40,195 bases of DNA. Origin: Chara braunii (lineage: Eukaryota > Streptophyta > Charophyceae > Charales > Characeae). The DNA is taken from positions 238,839-279,033 of the forward strand of contig BFEA01000451.1 of NCBI GenBank assembly GCA_003427395.1. The letters are read 5' to 3'. Position 1 is the stretch's first letter; every line of letters starts with the position of its first letter. Shown here in pieces: positions 28,091-37,010 of the stretch. Made by a program: the position numbers and the translations under genes. The notes under the pieces are model-generated. The model ran no database searches. It was not told the DNA's origin and saw nothing but the letters and a program-made list of their open reading frames with translations.

Positions 28091-30301
28091 ATGGACGGAT
28101 GGCGCTCGATTAGATGCGACAGATCCGAGGTACGTATCTATCTGTGGGCTCCCCCCAGACAGCAGAAACCTGAAGAAAAGAGGCAACAGATGATGACAGA
28201 CCATTTCTGGGTGGAGTTTCGCCACGTCCCTGTCGAGATCCAAGCAGCCCTGATTCATGACATCGGGGAGAAGTACGATGTCATCGATTTCATCGACCCC
28301 CTCCCTCCCCACGTGGCGAGACGCGACGACTACCTGATGTTGGCAATCGACCTACCAGAAAGCCAACCTTTTATGATCGACGACATCATTCCCTTCTGTG
28401 TGGGAAACAAAGAATTTAAGGTACACATGACCCACAAACTTAGGCCATGGTGCTTTAAATGCCATGGATATGGGCATCTGTACACGGATCCCGCATGCCC
28501 GCACCATCCGATTAACCAGAGCAGAGCAACGGGCAGGCTGTCCCAGGACCCCTTCCGCAGCACACATTGGCGCACAGTAGACTCGGGACACGAGGGGTGG
28601 GTCTACATCAACAAAGAGGATGAGACCGGTAAGTTAATTGGTTGGGCCTGGGACAAACAGGGAACCCCAGATTACCAAACGAAACCCCCCGCATCTTGGG
28701 TCCCACCCAAGACGGTGGAAACACATCTGCAGATCCCTCCCCCTCCCGGGCAGGACACTGCACCCCCCCCCCCCCTTCCGCCGCAGTCACCTCGAAATGA
28801 TCCAACAAACCGAAGCACCCCCCCGAACGGAGGGCTGGGTCCGGACCCGAGAGACTACATGAACAAACAAACAATCGAAGGGCTGGGCGAATCAGCGACC
28901 AAGGCGTTGCAAGGGAGAAAAGGAAATGACAAATTCAAAACCTAGATCCAGGGCCAACAGTCTACCCAGCCAAAGACAAATTGGGGAAACGAAAACAGAT
29001 TCTCAGCACTATCGGTCGAGAGTGGAGAGGACGTACAACAAATGGAGGAGGGGAAGAGTCGCGGGGAACAACAAAATGGGGGTAACGAAAACGGGATCTC
29101 GACGACATTAATAGGGAGAGGAGATGACAAACTGCAAATGGGGAAGGGGAGGGGCGACGGGCAACAGCAGACTGAAAAGATGCAACAGGGTCAATCGGAG
29201 GCCATACAAGATGCACAAATGATCTTGGGGGGACACGAGAGCCAACTCCAGGTAGGTACAGCAGATCCATATGGAAAGGCCTTTGGTTCCCCCCCAACGG
29301 GCGGTGACAACCCAATAGCACTACCCGTAACGCACAACACGGAAATTACAATTTCCTGCATCTTGGGTTGGATCATGGGAGGGCTAAAAACGCTTCATGT
29401 GGATGCACCACCCGACTTCTGGGAAAAGGCTCAAACCCAACTAACAGCTGCATTGGAAGGCAGCCAGCTAGTGAATACTGCTCTATCTCAAGGTCCGCCT
29501 CCCCACATTACATGGATGGACCTCCTCCAACGGCTCCACAGAATCTCGGTAGCTCACTTCCAGCCCCCCCCCAACCGCATTGCAAACGAAAGGAACACAG
29601 AGAAGGAGGCCTCCCAAACGCAAAATGGGGAGGGAGGAACACCGACAGAGCAATACAACTCAGACACAGGAAAGGCCCCGAGTAGAGAGGCACACACAGA
29701 AGCGGGGCCACAGGCCGAAAACGAGCTTCCTCAAGAAACACAACCCAAAGCTGATCCCTTTCAGGAAGCTTTCGGCCCACAACCCATGGAGATAGAAGAA
29801 CCATCATCCCCCCTCCCCCCCCCTCCTGACGTGACAGCAATGGAGGTTGATAAACAAGAGAGAACAGCAAACCCGCCCGCGGAAATGAGTACGGAACAAA
29901 AGCTTCAAGGGATCGCTGAGTGGCTCCTGGAGGGCCTAAAAGCACAATATGGGACAGCAACCCAGGAATTATGAGACCAAACCTATATTGAACTCTTTAC
30001 CATGCTAGATCACAGCCCAACAGTAAGGGGAGCATTAGAAGAAGGGCCACCGGCCCACATCTCATGGCTAGAGATCTTCCAACGCATCAGACAGATAGCC
30101 CAACAACGGTTCCACCCACCAGAACAACCTCCGGGGGCAGAAGCCGAGGATAACGAACAGGCTGTGACGCAGACCACTCACCCCTCCCCTGCAGATGAAC
30201 CCAAAAAAGAAAAGGGACAAATCAGCGGGCAGGGAAGCTCAGACAGCTCGTTGCAATGGGACGGTACGAAGCCCCACTCTCCAAGGAGGGGGGAGTGCTA
30301 G
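28091..30301 (+). pseudogene. LINE A ORF1 (gag-like RNA-binding protein)
   Basis: One frame runs from 28091 to 30301, broken only by TAG at 28943-28945 and TGA at 29972-29974, both explicable by C-to-T or G-to-A changes (CAG, TGG). Residues about 35-115 (FWVEFRHVPVEIQAALIHDI through DDYLMLAIDLPES) resemble the end of the DUF4283-type domain of plant LINE ORF1. WCFKCHGYGHLYTDPAC (28448-28497) is a zinc knuckle with spacing C-x2-C-x4-H-x6-C instead of x4. The rest is Pro/Gln/Glu-rich and low complexity, with two related helical modules (EQKLQGIAEWLLEGLKAQYG and WLEIFQRIRQIAQQRFHPP; also WMDLLQRLHRISVAHFQPP near 29515). It would coat LINE RNA. The N-terminus is truncated relative to the family. 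Confidence 0.8.
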
Positions 30302-30729
30302 CTATCCCCCTGCGTCAGACGGGTGATAGAATGGAGATCGGGCTCACACCGACACAGGGAGGCCTCACTCTGCCAACATGGAGGTTCTACAATCGATGGT
30401 CCCTTCCCAGCCTCAGGGACAATGCCTTTTCTGAAAAAGTAAAGACGTTCATCAGCAAAAACTACCCAGCGGGGGCGAAAGCAATACTAACCCAGTTTGA
30501 CGGGATACAAACGGTAGCAACGACAAATCTTTTCATCCTCTTTGAAGAGGGCAAATCCTCCGACCTGCAGTGGTTCACCGACGCTGCACTCATGGATCTT
30601 CACCTCCAGCACATAAAAGACAGTTCTTTCTGGCCAGCTGAGGACCTGCACACATGTCTCACTAGAATACTCAGATATGGATTGCTCTGTACGGTGGACT
30701 GGTCAGCAAAACACTGGAAAATAATTTAA
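30256..30729 (+). pseudogene. Unrecognised conserved-looking region between ORF1 and ORF2
   Basis: A 158-codon open frame, shifted against ORF1 and overlapping its end by 46 bp, stops 22 bp before the next frame. It has normal amino-acid complexity (LPTWRFYNRWSLPSLRDN, FISKNYPAGAKAILTQFDGI, EDLHTCLTRILRYGLLCTVD), unlike the low-complexity ORF1 tail, and reads like a folded alpha/beta domain. I do not recognise it. The short GVLAIPL segment has a weak counterpart in the fragment near 2010. It is most likely the C-terminal domain of ORF1 after a +1 frameshift. No function is proposed. Confidence 0.5.
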
Positions 30730-30751
30730 GAAGGAGAGAAAGAAAAAGTGG

Positions 30752-31850
30752 GTGCAAATGGTGAACGACATCGACACTCTGTATTCCAGAAACCCGCAGT
30801 GGAAGAGTTGCCTGAGAAGCGCAGACCTGGACATACGTTCACTGAACGTGAACGACATTGCATCCTTTAACCCCCCCAAATGCCAGGCAATATGGGATCA
30901 GCTGAGGGGAGTGGGGGGCAGGAAGTGGCCCGACGTGATATGTATCCAGGAGACTCACCTCCTAGATACTCCCGAGCACCACAGAGCACATCGGAACGTC
31001 TGGCCACACCAGGATACAGAGCACATGCAGTAACACCAGCATCAGTAGGGGTGGCGATTTGGATCCCGCCAGATTCGAGGGTAGAGGTGGTAAATTGGGC
31101 GGCTGACGAACAGCAGAGCTGTTGGGTCTCCATCCTGGCCATGCTCGAACTTGAACTAATATGCATCTTCTGTGTCTACTCCCCCAACACAACGGCTTGA
31201 AAGGAAGTTTTTTTTAACCACCTCACCTCTCTCCCACCTCAAGGCCTCCCACTAATCTTCGCGGGTGACTTTAACGCAGCCCCGGACAGATGAATGGATA
31301 GATGGAACCCACAGGGGTGTTACCCCCAATATGTGGAGGAGGATGAAAAAAACATTTCCCAGTTCTGCACAACCCTCTTGTTGACGGATGCATACCGTCA
31401 CTTGCACCCAAAGGAACGGGCCTACACCTGCTTCCGCACCAACGACCCTGTTAGTCACATAAAATCCTGGATCGATCTGATCCTTATTTCTAACGCTATA
31501 CAGAACGCGCTTCAACTCTCGGCCATATTCCCACAAAGTCCCTACCCGGGACTAGACCATAGCACAAATGGCGCAATTTTTACCTTCCGCAAACGCCCGG
31601 ATCAAGGGCTGGGATACTTCCTGCTCTAACACATCGCTGCTCAAAATTGCAAGCTTTAGGGATTTCATAAGGGACATATGGGCCTACTGGCACAACCAAA
31701 AGAACCTTTTTGAATCGAAGATCCAATGGTTTACAAATGGCCTGTTTTTTTTGGCCAAGAAATGCAAGGATTATTCCAATATGGTAGCTAACCAACGATA
31801 CTCTCGGGAGATGGAGATCCACAGCCAACTTCACAACCTGGTCTCCTAGG
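30752..31850 (+). pseudogene. LINE A ORF2: AP-type endonuclease domain and linker
   Basis: Nicks target DNA to prime reverse transcription. It begins near 30752 with DIRSLNVNDI and CIQETHL (QETH at 30947-30958, metal-binding Glu), shifts frame near 31000, and continues YRAHAVTPASVGVAIWIPPD and MLELELICIFCVYSPN to a TGA at 31198-31200. AGDFNAAPD follows (GDFN 31264-31275) with a TGA where LINE B has Trp (31291-31293), then SWIDLILIS (about 31465) and GLDH (DH 31555-31560). After a frameshift near 31590 the linker runs to a TAG at 31847-31849. All main catalytic residues are present. The damage is in stops and frames, so this copy decayed after insertion. Confidence 0.82.
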
Positions 31851-32467
31851 ACAACTCAGCGGAACACACAGCAGACATTCAACAACTAAAGGATCAATTG
31901 TTACAGTATGCCCAATATAGATGGCAAGGGGTCAGAATCAGAGGAAAACTCGCAAAATGGACCACCGAAGGAACAATGGACTCACAATTTTTTAGTATAG
32001 TTTCAATTAGAGCCCACCGCACAACGATGGAGGCACTACTCGATCCCAAGACAGACGAGCTGGCCACAACCACGGCACACTGTGTCAAGATGGCCAGATG
32101 TTTTTACCAAGATCTATTCACGTCCCGAATCCCTCAACCATTGGATCCAAGACACCCAGCTGAAGTGGAAAAATTCCTTGTCCACATGGAGGGTCGGCAG
32201 TTCAGATGGAGCGAATTGAGCGCAAAATAAGCAAAGAGGAAATCTGGTTGGCGCTAATGCAAATGGATGAAGAGAAGACCCCGGGCATCGATGGCTTCCG
32301 AAAAGAGTTCTGGGAAACTATGTGGCCACATTTCTCAGACGACCTAATGCAATACTATGAGGAAGTCTGGAATACAGGAGAAATGGGAGAAATGCTGGGG
32401 CAATGGGTACTCTCCTTACTCCACAAAAAATGCGACAAAATGAATATACTCAACTACCGCCCGAGAA

Positions 32468-32507
<40 letters not shown>

Positions 32508-33640
32508 AGGGCCCAGTGCCCAAGGCTGATATTCAGAAAACAAGAATGAGGCCGGGGTCCTCACAATCTACCTGGATATGTCACTACCTGGGAGCTTACC
32601 CAGTTTTGCTTTTTACGAGACCCCGAGGGACCCGGGAACCAAACGTTAAATCCAAACAGTAGTCTACAAAATGTTGTCTAAGGCACTTGCCAATCGCATA
32701 ATAGAGGTGGTGGAAGATCTGGTGCACCCATCACAAACGGGGCTCATCCGTAATAGGAATATTCAAGAGAACATACTCCTAGTCCATGATGTGATTGACC
32801 TCGCACGCAGGGATGGAAGTAACGCCGCGTTGGTCTTTATCGACTTCGAAAAAGCATATGACCACGTTGACTGGACCTTCCTAGACAAATGCCTTGAAAA
32901 ATTAAACTTCGGCCCAGTCTTCCGAAAATGGATTAGGATTCTNNACCAGAACGCCACCACCAAAGTGCAGATCAATGGCACCTTAGCCCCATAAATAAAC
33001 CTCCACAGATCAGTCAGGCAGGGAGATCTGATAGCACCCTTCCTGTTCCTGCTGATTATGGAGGCCCTATCAGCGAACCTACGCAATAGCAAAAACCTGA
33101 AAAGGATAAACTTGTCCGGAATCCCGGAAGACGATGTCCCAATACGCTCACTGTTCGCTGATGATCTAATGATTATGACAGACGCAACAACGAGAAACAT
33201 GGAGGAAATAAAGAATTTGATGGACATATTCTGCGCTCTCTCATATATGACCATCAACTTGGGACAGAAAGCGCAGGGATGGTGGATCCATCACCAGGGG
33301 AGTCGACCCCCTGAAGAACCACGAATTACATGGATCCCTCAGGAAGCGACTGTGAGGGTTCTAGGGGTAAAGATGACAGCACACGGACGACCACTCGACA
33401 ATGACGAATGGATCACAGCCCCGGCACTGACCAAATTCACCCAATGGGACCACAAACATGTTAGCGAAGAAGCCCACAGGACCCTGAGGCGAAAAGTGGC
33501 AGCCTACTTATGGAGAGGAGACAACCAAAACTCCAATGCCATGAGCAGGGTGGCATGGGACTCAGTAATCCAGCCTAAAGCCCAGGGAGGACTTGGTATA
33601 ATAGACCCCCCCCAACAGACACAGACAGGCCTTGAGCCTG
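31850..33640 (+). pseudogene. LINE A ORF2: reverse transcriptase domain
   Basis: RT motifs in order: EEIWLALMQMDEEKTPGIDG (32236-32294); FSDDLMQYYEEVWNTGEM; then NILNYRP, interrupted at 32469 by a 162-bp retroposon; VYKMLSKALANRIIEVVEDL; HPSQTGLIRNRNIQENILL; FIDFEKAYDHVD with the first catalytic Asp (about 32840-32873); SVRQGDLIAPFLFLLIMEAL; SLFADDLMIM with FADD at 33154-33165; then RVLGVKM and YLWRGDNQNSNAMSRVAWDS. TAA at 32992-32994 and frameshifts near 32215 and 33620 disrupt it, and NN (32943-32944) adds doubt. Both catalytic motifs are intact, the best preserved of the copies here. Confidence 0.87.
32470..32631 (-). mobile_element. 162-bp A-tailed retroposon inserted in LINE A RT
   Basis: Minus orientation, with A34 shown as T at 32470-32503. 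Flanks CCGAGAACC (32461-32469) and CCGGGAACC (32632-32640) are a 9-bp duplication with one mismatch. On the minus strand the body has a CTGGG-TAAGCT-CCCAG hairpin and ends GGGCACTGGGCCCTGTTT before the A tail. It differs from the 26141-26289 element. No tRNA-like boxes are evident. RT alignment is broken on the left (NILNYRP) and resumes on the right (VVYKMLSKAL). Confidence 0.72.
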
Positions 33641-35331
33641 CTATGGATTGTGCGGCTGATCTCCGATACGTCCCAACAGTGGAGACCGCTAGCCATGAGA
33701 CAGATAGCACACCTGACCCCAAAATCTCCCACGGAAATAGATCCGCTGATTTGGTTAGACGACAAGTACTGGAAGGTCCCGAAAAGAACTTCGGGGGGGG
33801 ATCCACGAGAGGCCCTGTGGCCACGACTAATTAAAACATGGAGAAGGCTCCCCCCCCCAGATCGCCCCCCCCCGGAACGGTGGGAGGAGGTAGCAAGACA
33901 GCCCCTTTTGGGGAACCGGTGGATCACAAACACACACAGCCAAATCTTCTGCAGTACGGACTCCCCATGGAAGGGGTGGGTCAAAAATGGGATTACCCGG
34001 GTAGGGGACCTCTGGGACGACAGCGGAAGGGACTGGAAAAGGTCAGAACAAATAAAAGAGCACCTTCGCTATTGCCACAATTCTGAAAAAGCATTGGAGG
34101 AACTCCTGGAGGCCTTCCCCCTGGCCTGGCTAACCATCCTGCGCAAAGGTCCTCAGCTGCAGGAGGGAGACTGAGTGGCCACAAAAGATTCACTCAACCA
34201 TGTGGGGCTAGTCCACTGGGTGGAACCAGAAGTTGCCCTGATTGAGAGGTACAGGGTAGAAAAGGATGGGCGGTTAACAGGCAGCAGGGACCCCTTCATA
34301 TGGACTGACAAAAGCTTGCTATACAGAGTAAGAGTCTATGGCGAAGGGGAAGAAAAAAGAGCTTTCAGACCTGGAACCCCGCTAAGCATGCTCCCAATGG
34401 ATCCCACAGAGTGGGTGTGGAACCCGCCAGCACATCCCAGGGCACACGGACGAAAACCTACGTCCCTTCGAAACCTGACTGTCAAATCTGCCTACCGGAA
34501 ACTCAGGGCCAAGAAAGAACTAAGAGACATCGTTCAACAGCGCTGGCAGAAACATCTGAACATTGACCGACACCTCTTGACACCTATCAGATGGTTCAGA
34601 GACTGCAAAAGCGGGCCGGCCAAAATCAAATCTCTGCAATGGCAAATCGTGCACCGCTGCCTCCCCACTAACAGCTGGCTGATAGATCACACCCGCCTAG
34701 AACAACAAGGGCGGACCCTCCCGTGGTGCCCTCGGTGCTTGTTAACCTTCCTTGTTCGGAAAAGGGAGGAAACAATCGAGCACATTTTCCTACAATGTCA
34801 AGTGGCAGTCACGACGTGGAGATGGTGGGAGCGGATATGGCGACAACTTGTTCCAGAACATGCATGGCCATTGGAATGGAGGGCGATTTTGTTGGGTCAT
34901 TATCCAGTCCTCCAAGACCAGACCTTTGCGTGGAATATGTTCCACCTAGGAAGAAGATGGATGGGGAAGAAAGAAAAGAATACCTTAAACAACAGTTTCA
35001 ATTAGAATTGGCTAGAGTGTGGGCTTTAACAAAACAGAAACTTGACACTTTCCACCAANCCAAGGACATCCTAACAACAATCCAAAGATTCNCACAAGAA
35101 TGGCTGGGCGGGGATCGGGAGGGATGGATGGCAGAGATAATCTGGTCTGGACCATGGGAAAACCAGAACCAAAGGGAGGAAGAGCTGGTGGCAGCACAGC
35201 TCCACCACGATTACCATCTGACATTCAAGGATTGGACAGCGATTGATCCTGGTATCCCCCTGCGCCCGGCAACAGAATTTGCAGATCCCTTCCCGCCTCA
35301 TCATCAAGCAATCGAGGAATGGGTAGGATAA
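33632..35331 (+). pseudogene. LINE A ORF2: connection, zf-RVT and C-terminal tail
   Basis: Frame 33632-34174 (SLLWIVRLISDTSQQWRPLA, DPLIWLDDKYWKVPKR, RPPPERWEEVARQPLLGNRW, DSPWKGWVKNGITRVGDLWD) ends in TGA. It reopens at 34175 with VHWVEPEVALIERYRVEKDG, then LPMDPTEWVW, SLRNLTVKSAYRKLRAKKEL, and the zf-RVT core IKSLQWQIVHRCLPTN, CPRC (about 34726-34740) and EHIFLQC (about 34777-34797), the C-x2-C/H-x3-C zinc ligands. A shift near 34940 leads into the charged tail (YLKQQFQLELARVWALTKQK) and FKDWTAIDPGIPLRPATEFA, with a stop at 35329-35331. This region probably binds nucleic acid in plant L1 elements. Confidence 0.82.
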
Positions 35332-35939
35332 GTGGGACGTGAGGCAGGGAAAGAAAGACGGAAAGACAGATAAATGGAGACGAATAGAAGGAAGTTAAAA
35401 GGCGAGAGGTTTCCCCCCCCCTTTTTTTGTTGTCTTTCTTTAATTCCCTGAGGCCCAGAGCAATCAATGCTGGCAGGCTTTAAATGGAAAGAGTATCATC
35501 AATCCATCAATAGGCTACAGATCCACACGAATACGGTTTACCACAGGATGGGGACACGGCAACAGGGTACACCCGACAGACAGCAGAGTTGCAGAGAGGA
35601 GGAGAACAAGACTTTGGACAGGTAACGGTGGGAGATTCAACTGGTGCCCCCCAGTGACTCCTCCCAAACCCCTGTCCGGGCAGAAAGTGGAGGAAAGGAG
35701 GACAAAAGGCAGATCGGGTCACGCCCTCAGTGATATCTGGTTGAGTCGAGAGAGGAGGGAGCCAGTATGTAACAGTAGCAATCTGGCGCCATAATCAGGG
35801 AGAAGAGACTCCCCCCGGTGAACAGACTCCCCCCTGCTCAGTCAATCCCCTGGCTGCCAGGGCAATCAATGCTGGCAGGCTTTCCCCACGATTCTTGTTG
35901 GTGAATTCTGATGTATTCCAATTGAAAAAAAAAAAAAAA
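35332..35939 (+). other. LINE A 3' UTR with duplicated hairpin and poly(A)
   Basis: A 22-bp sequence (GCAATCAATGCTGGCAGGCT plus TT) occurs at 35460-35481 and again at 35862-35883. At the second site it completes CTGCCAG (35854-35860)/CTGGCAG (35872-35878), a perfect 7-bp stem with an 11-nt loop, about 45 bp before the poly(A). At the first site only CCAG/CTGG pairs well. This could be the structure the LINE A RT recognises, and it is unrelated to the B/C tail. Confidence 0.7.
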
Positions 35940-35953
35940 GAGGAGGAGAAAAG

Positions 35954-36350
35954 GGAATGGAAAGGTCAGAAAAGAATAGAAGGAAAAATAATAAGAAAAA
36001 TAAATAATGGGATGGGGTCTTAGATTGGGGCATGAGTAGTGCTTCGGCCTTTGAACTTGAGGTAGGCAGGAGCTGGGTTGGGTTGGGCCTCTGATTATTC
36101 ACCCCCCTTCACAAATATTGAGGTTCCCACCCTATTCTCGTGGGGTAATGTCAGCACCCTCCATAGGCCGGTGTTGGTGGGAGCTGTGGACCGGCGGTGT
36201 TTGCGGTGTTCGCCGTTTGATTATAAGCAGCTCTGGCGCTTGCACTCCTCTCTTCAGCGTCCTTCGACCGGCCTTCAGAGGGGGATCTCGTGCTCGTACC
36301 GATTAGCACGCGCGCTGTGTACTACCGGTTCGGGTCGTGATCCCTCCCGG
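35954..36350. other. Flank right of LINE A
   Basis: Purine-rich continuation of the target site to about 36005, then mixed sequence. No gene recognised. Confidence 0.45.
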
Positions 36351-37010
36351 TGTGTTTGCAGAGTACTCCTCGAGGTTTGTGTTAGGGAGGTGGTGCTTGG
36401 GTGGAGCGCTGTGGGTGTGTCATCGTTGCATGCTCTTGCCGCCCATCGGCCATCGCGGTGTGGCTGACGTGGAGTGTTCTGTTGTCGAGGGGTGGCGCTT
36501 ACTCCGTCGTATGGGCAGCTCGGTTTTCGTGCGATCTTCTTGCGGAGTGGCAGCGCCTTGGTGGTGGACTCGGAGTACTCCCCGGGATTCGCGTTACGGA
36601 TGTGGCGCTTGGGTGAAGCGTTGTGAGTGTGCCATCGCTGCGTGCTTTTGCCACCCATAAGCCATTCGCCATGTGGCTGACGTGGTGTGTTCTGACTATC
36701 GAGGGGTTGTGCTTACTCCGTCGTATGGGCAGCTCAGTTTTCGTGCGATCTTCTTGCGGAGTGGCAGTGCCTCGGTGGGGGACTCAGATTACTCCTCGAG
36801 ATTCGTGCTACGGATGGATGTGCTTGAGTGAGGGGCGGTTGGTCCATCGTTGCTGTTTGCATACTTTTTGTCGCCTATCGGCCATTGCCGTGTGGATGAC
36901 GTGGAGCGCTCGGATGGTTGAGGGGTAGCGCTTGCTTTGTCGTTTGTGTGACTCAGTTTGCGTACGGTCTTCTTGCGTAGCGACGGGGCCTTGGTGGGGG
37001 ACTCCCCGCT
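36351..37010. repeat. 214-bp tandem repeat, ~3 copies
   Basis: CGTCGTATGGGCAGCTC recurs at 36505 and 36719, and its degenerate form at 36937 (periods 214 and 218). The same offset joins 36392 (GCTTGGGTGGAGCGCTGTG) and 36606. The units share GATCTTCTTGCGGAGTGGCA, a GGTGGNGGACTC segment and GGCTGACGTGGNGTGTTCT. The 101-129-codon frames on both strands are repeat products, since they are not conserved in frame. Confidence 0.88.

Larger units (their letters stand above)
28087..35939 (+). mobile_element. LINE A: L1-like retrotransposon, 7.85 kb
   Basis: Flanked by a perfect 14-bp target duplication GAGGAGGAGAAAAG (28073-28086 and 35940-35953), with a 15-bp poly(A) at 35925-35939. Content: ORF1 with zinc knuckle, an unassigned 158-aa region, ORF2 with AP endonuclease, RT and zf-RVT, then a 600-bp 3' UTR. 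The first base after the duplication is 4 nt from the ORF1 ATG, and the ORF1 N-terminal half-domain is missing, so the copy is 5'-truncated as target-primed reverse transcription often leaves it. Its 3' UTR differs from LINE B and C, marking a different subfamily. Confidence 0.88.

Noticed and set aside
27627-28312. Asn/Ser-repeat protein on the minus strand (up to 220 codons)
   Set aside because: It is encoded by the GATT microsatellite and the antisense of LINE ORF1; no conserved frame.
36078-36928. Repeat-protein gene across the 214-bp tandem repeat
   Set aside because: The period is not a multiple of three (214, 218), so successive copies fall in different frames.
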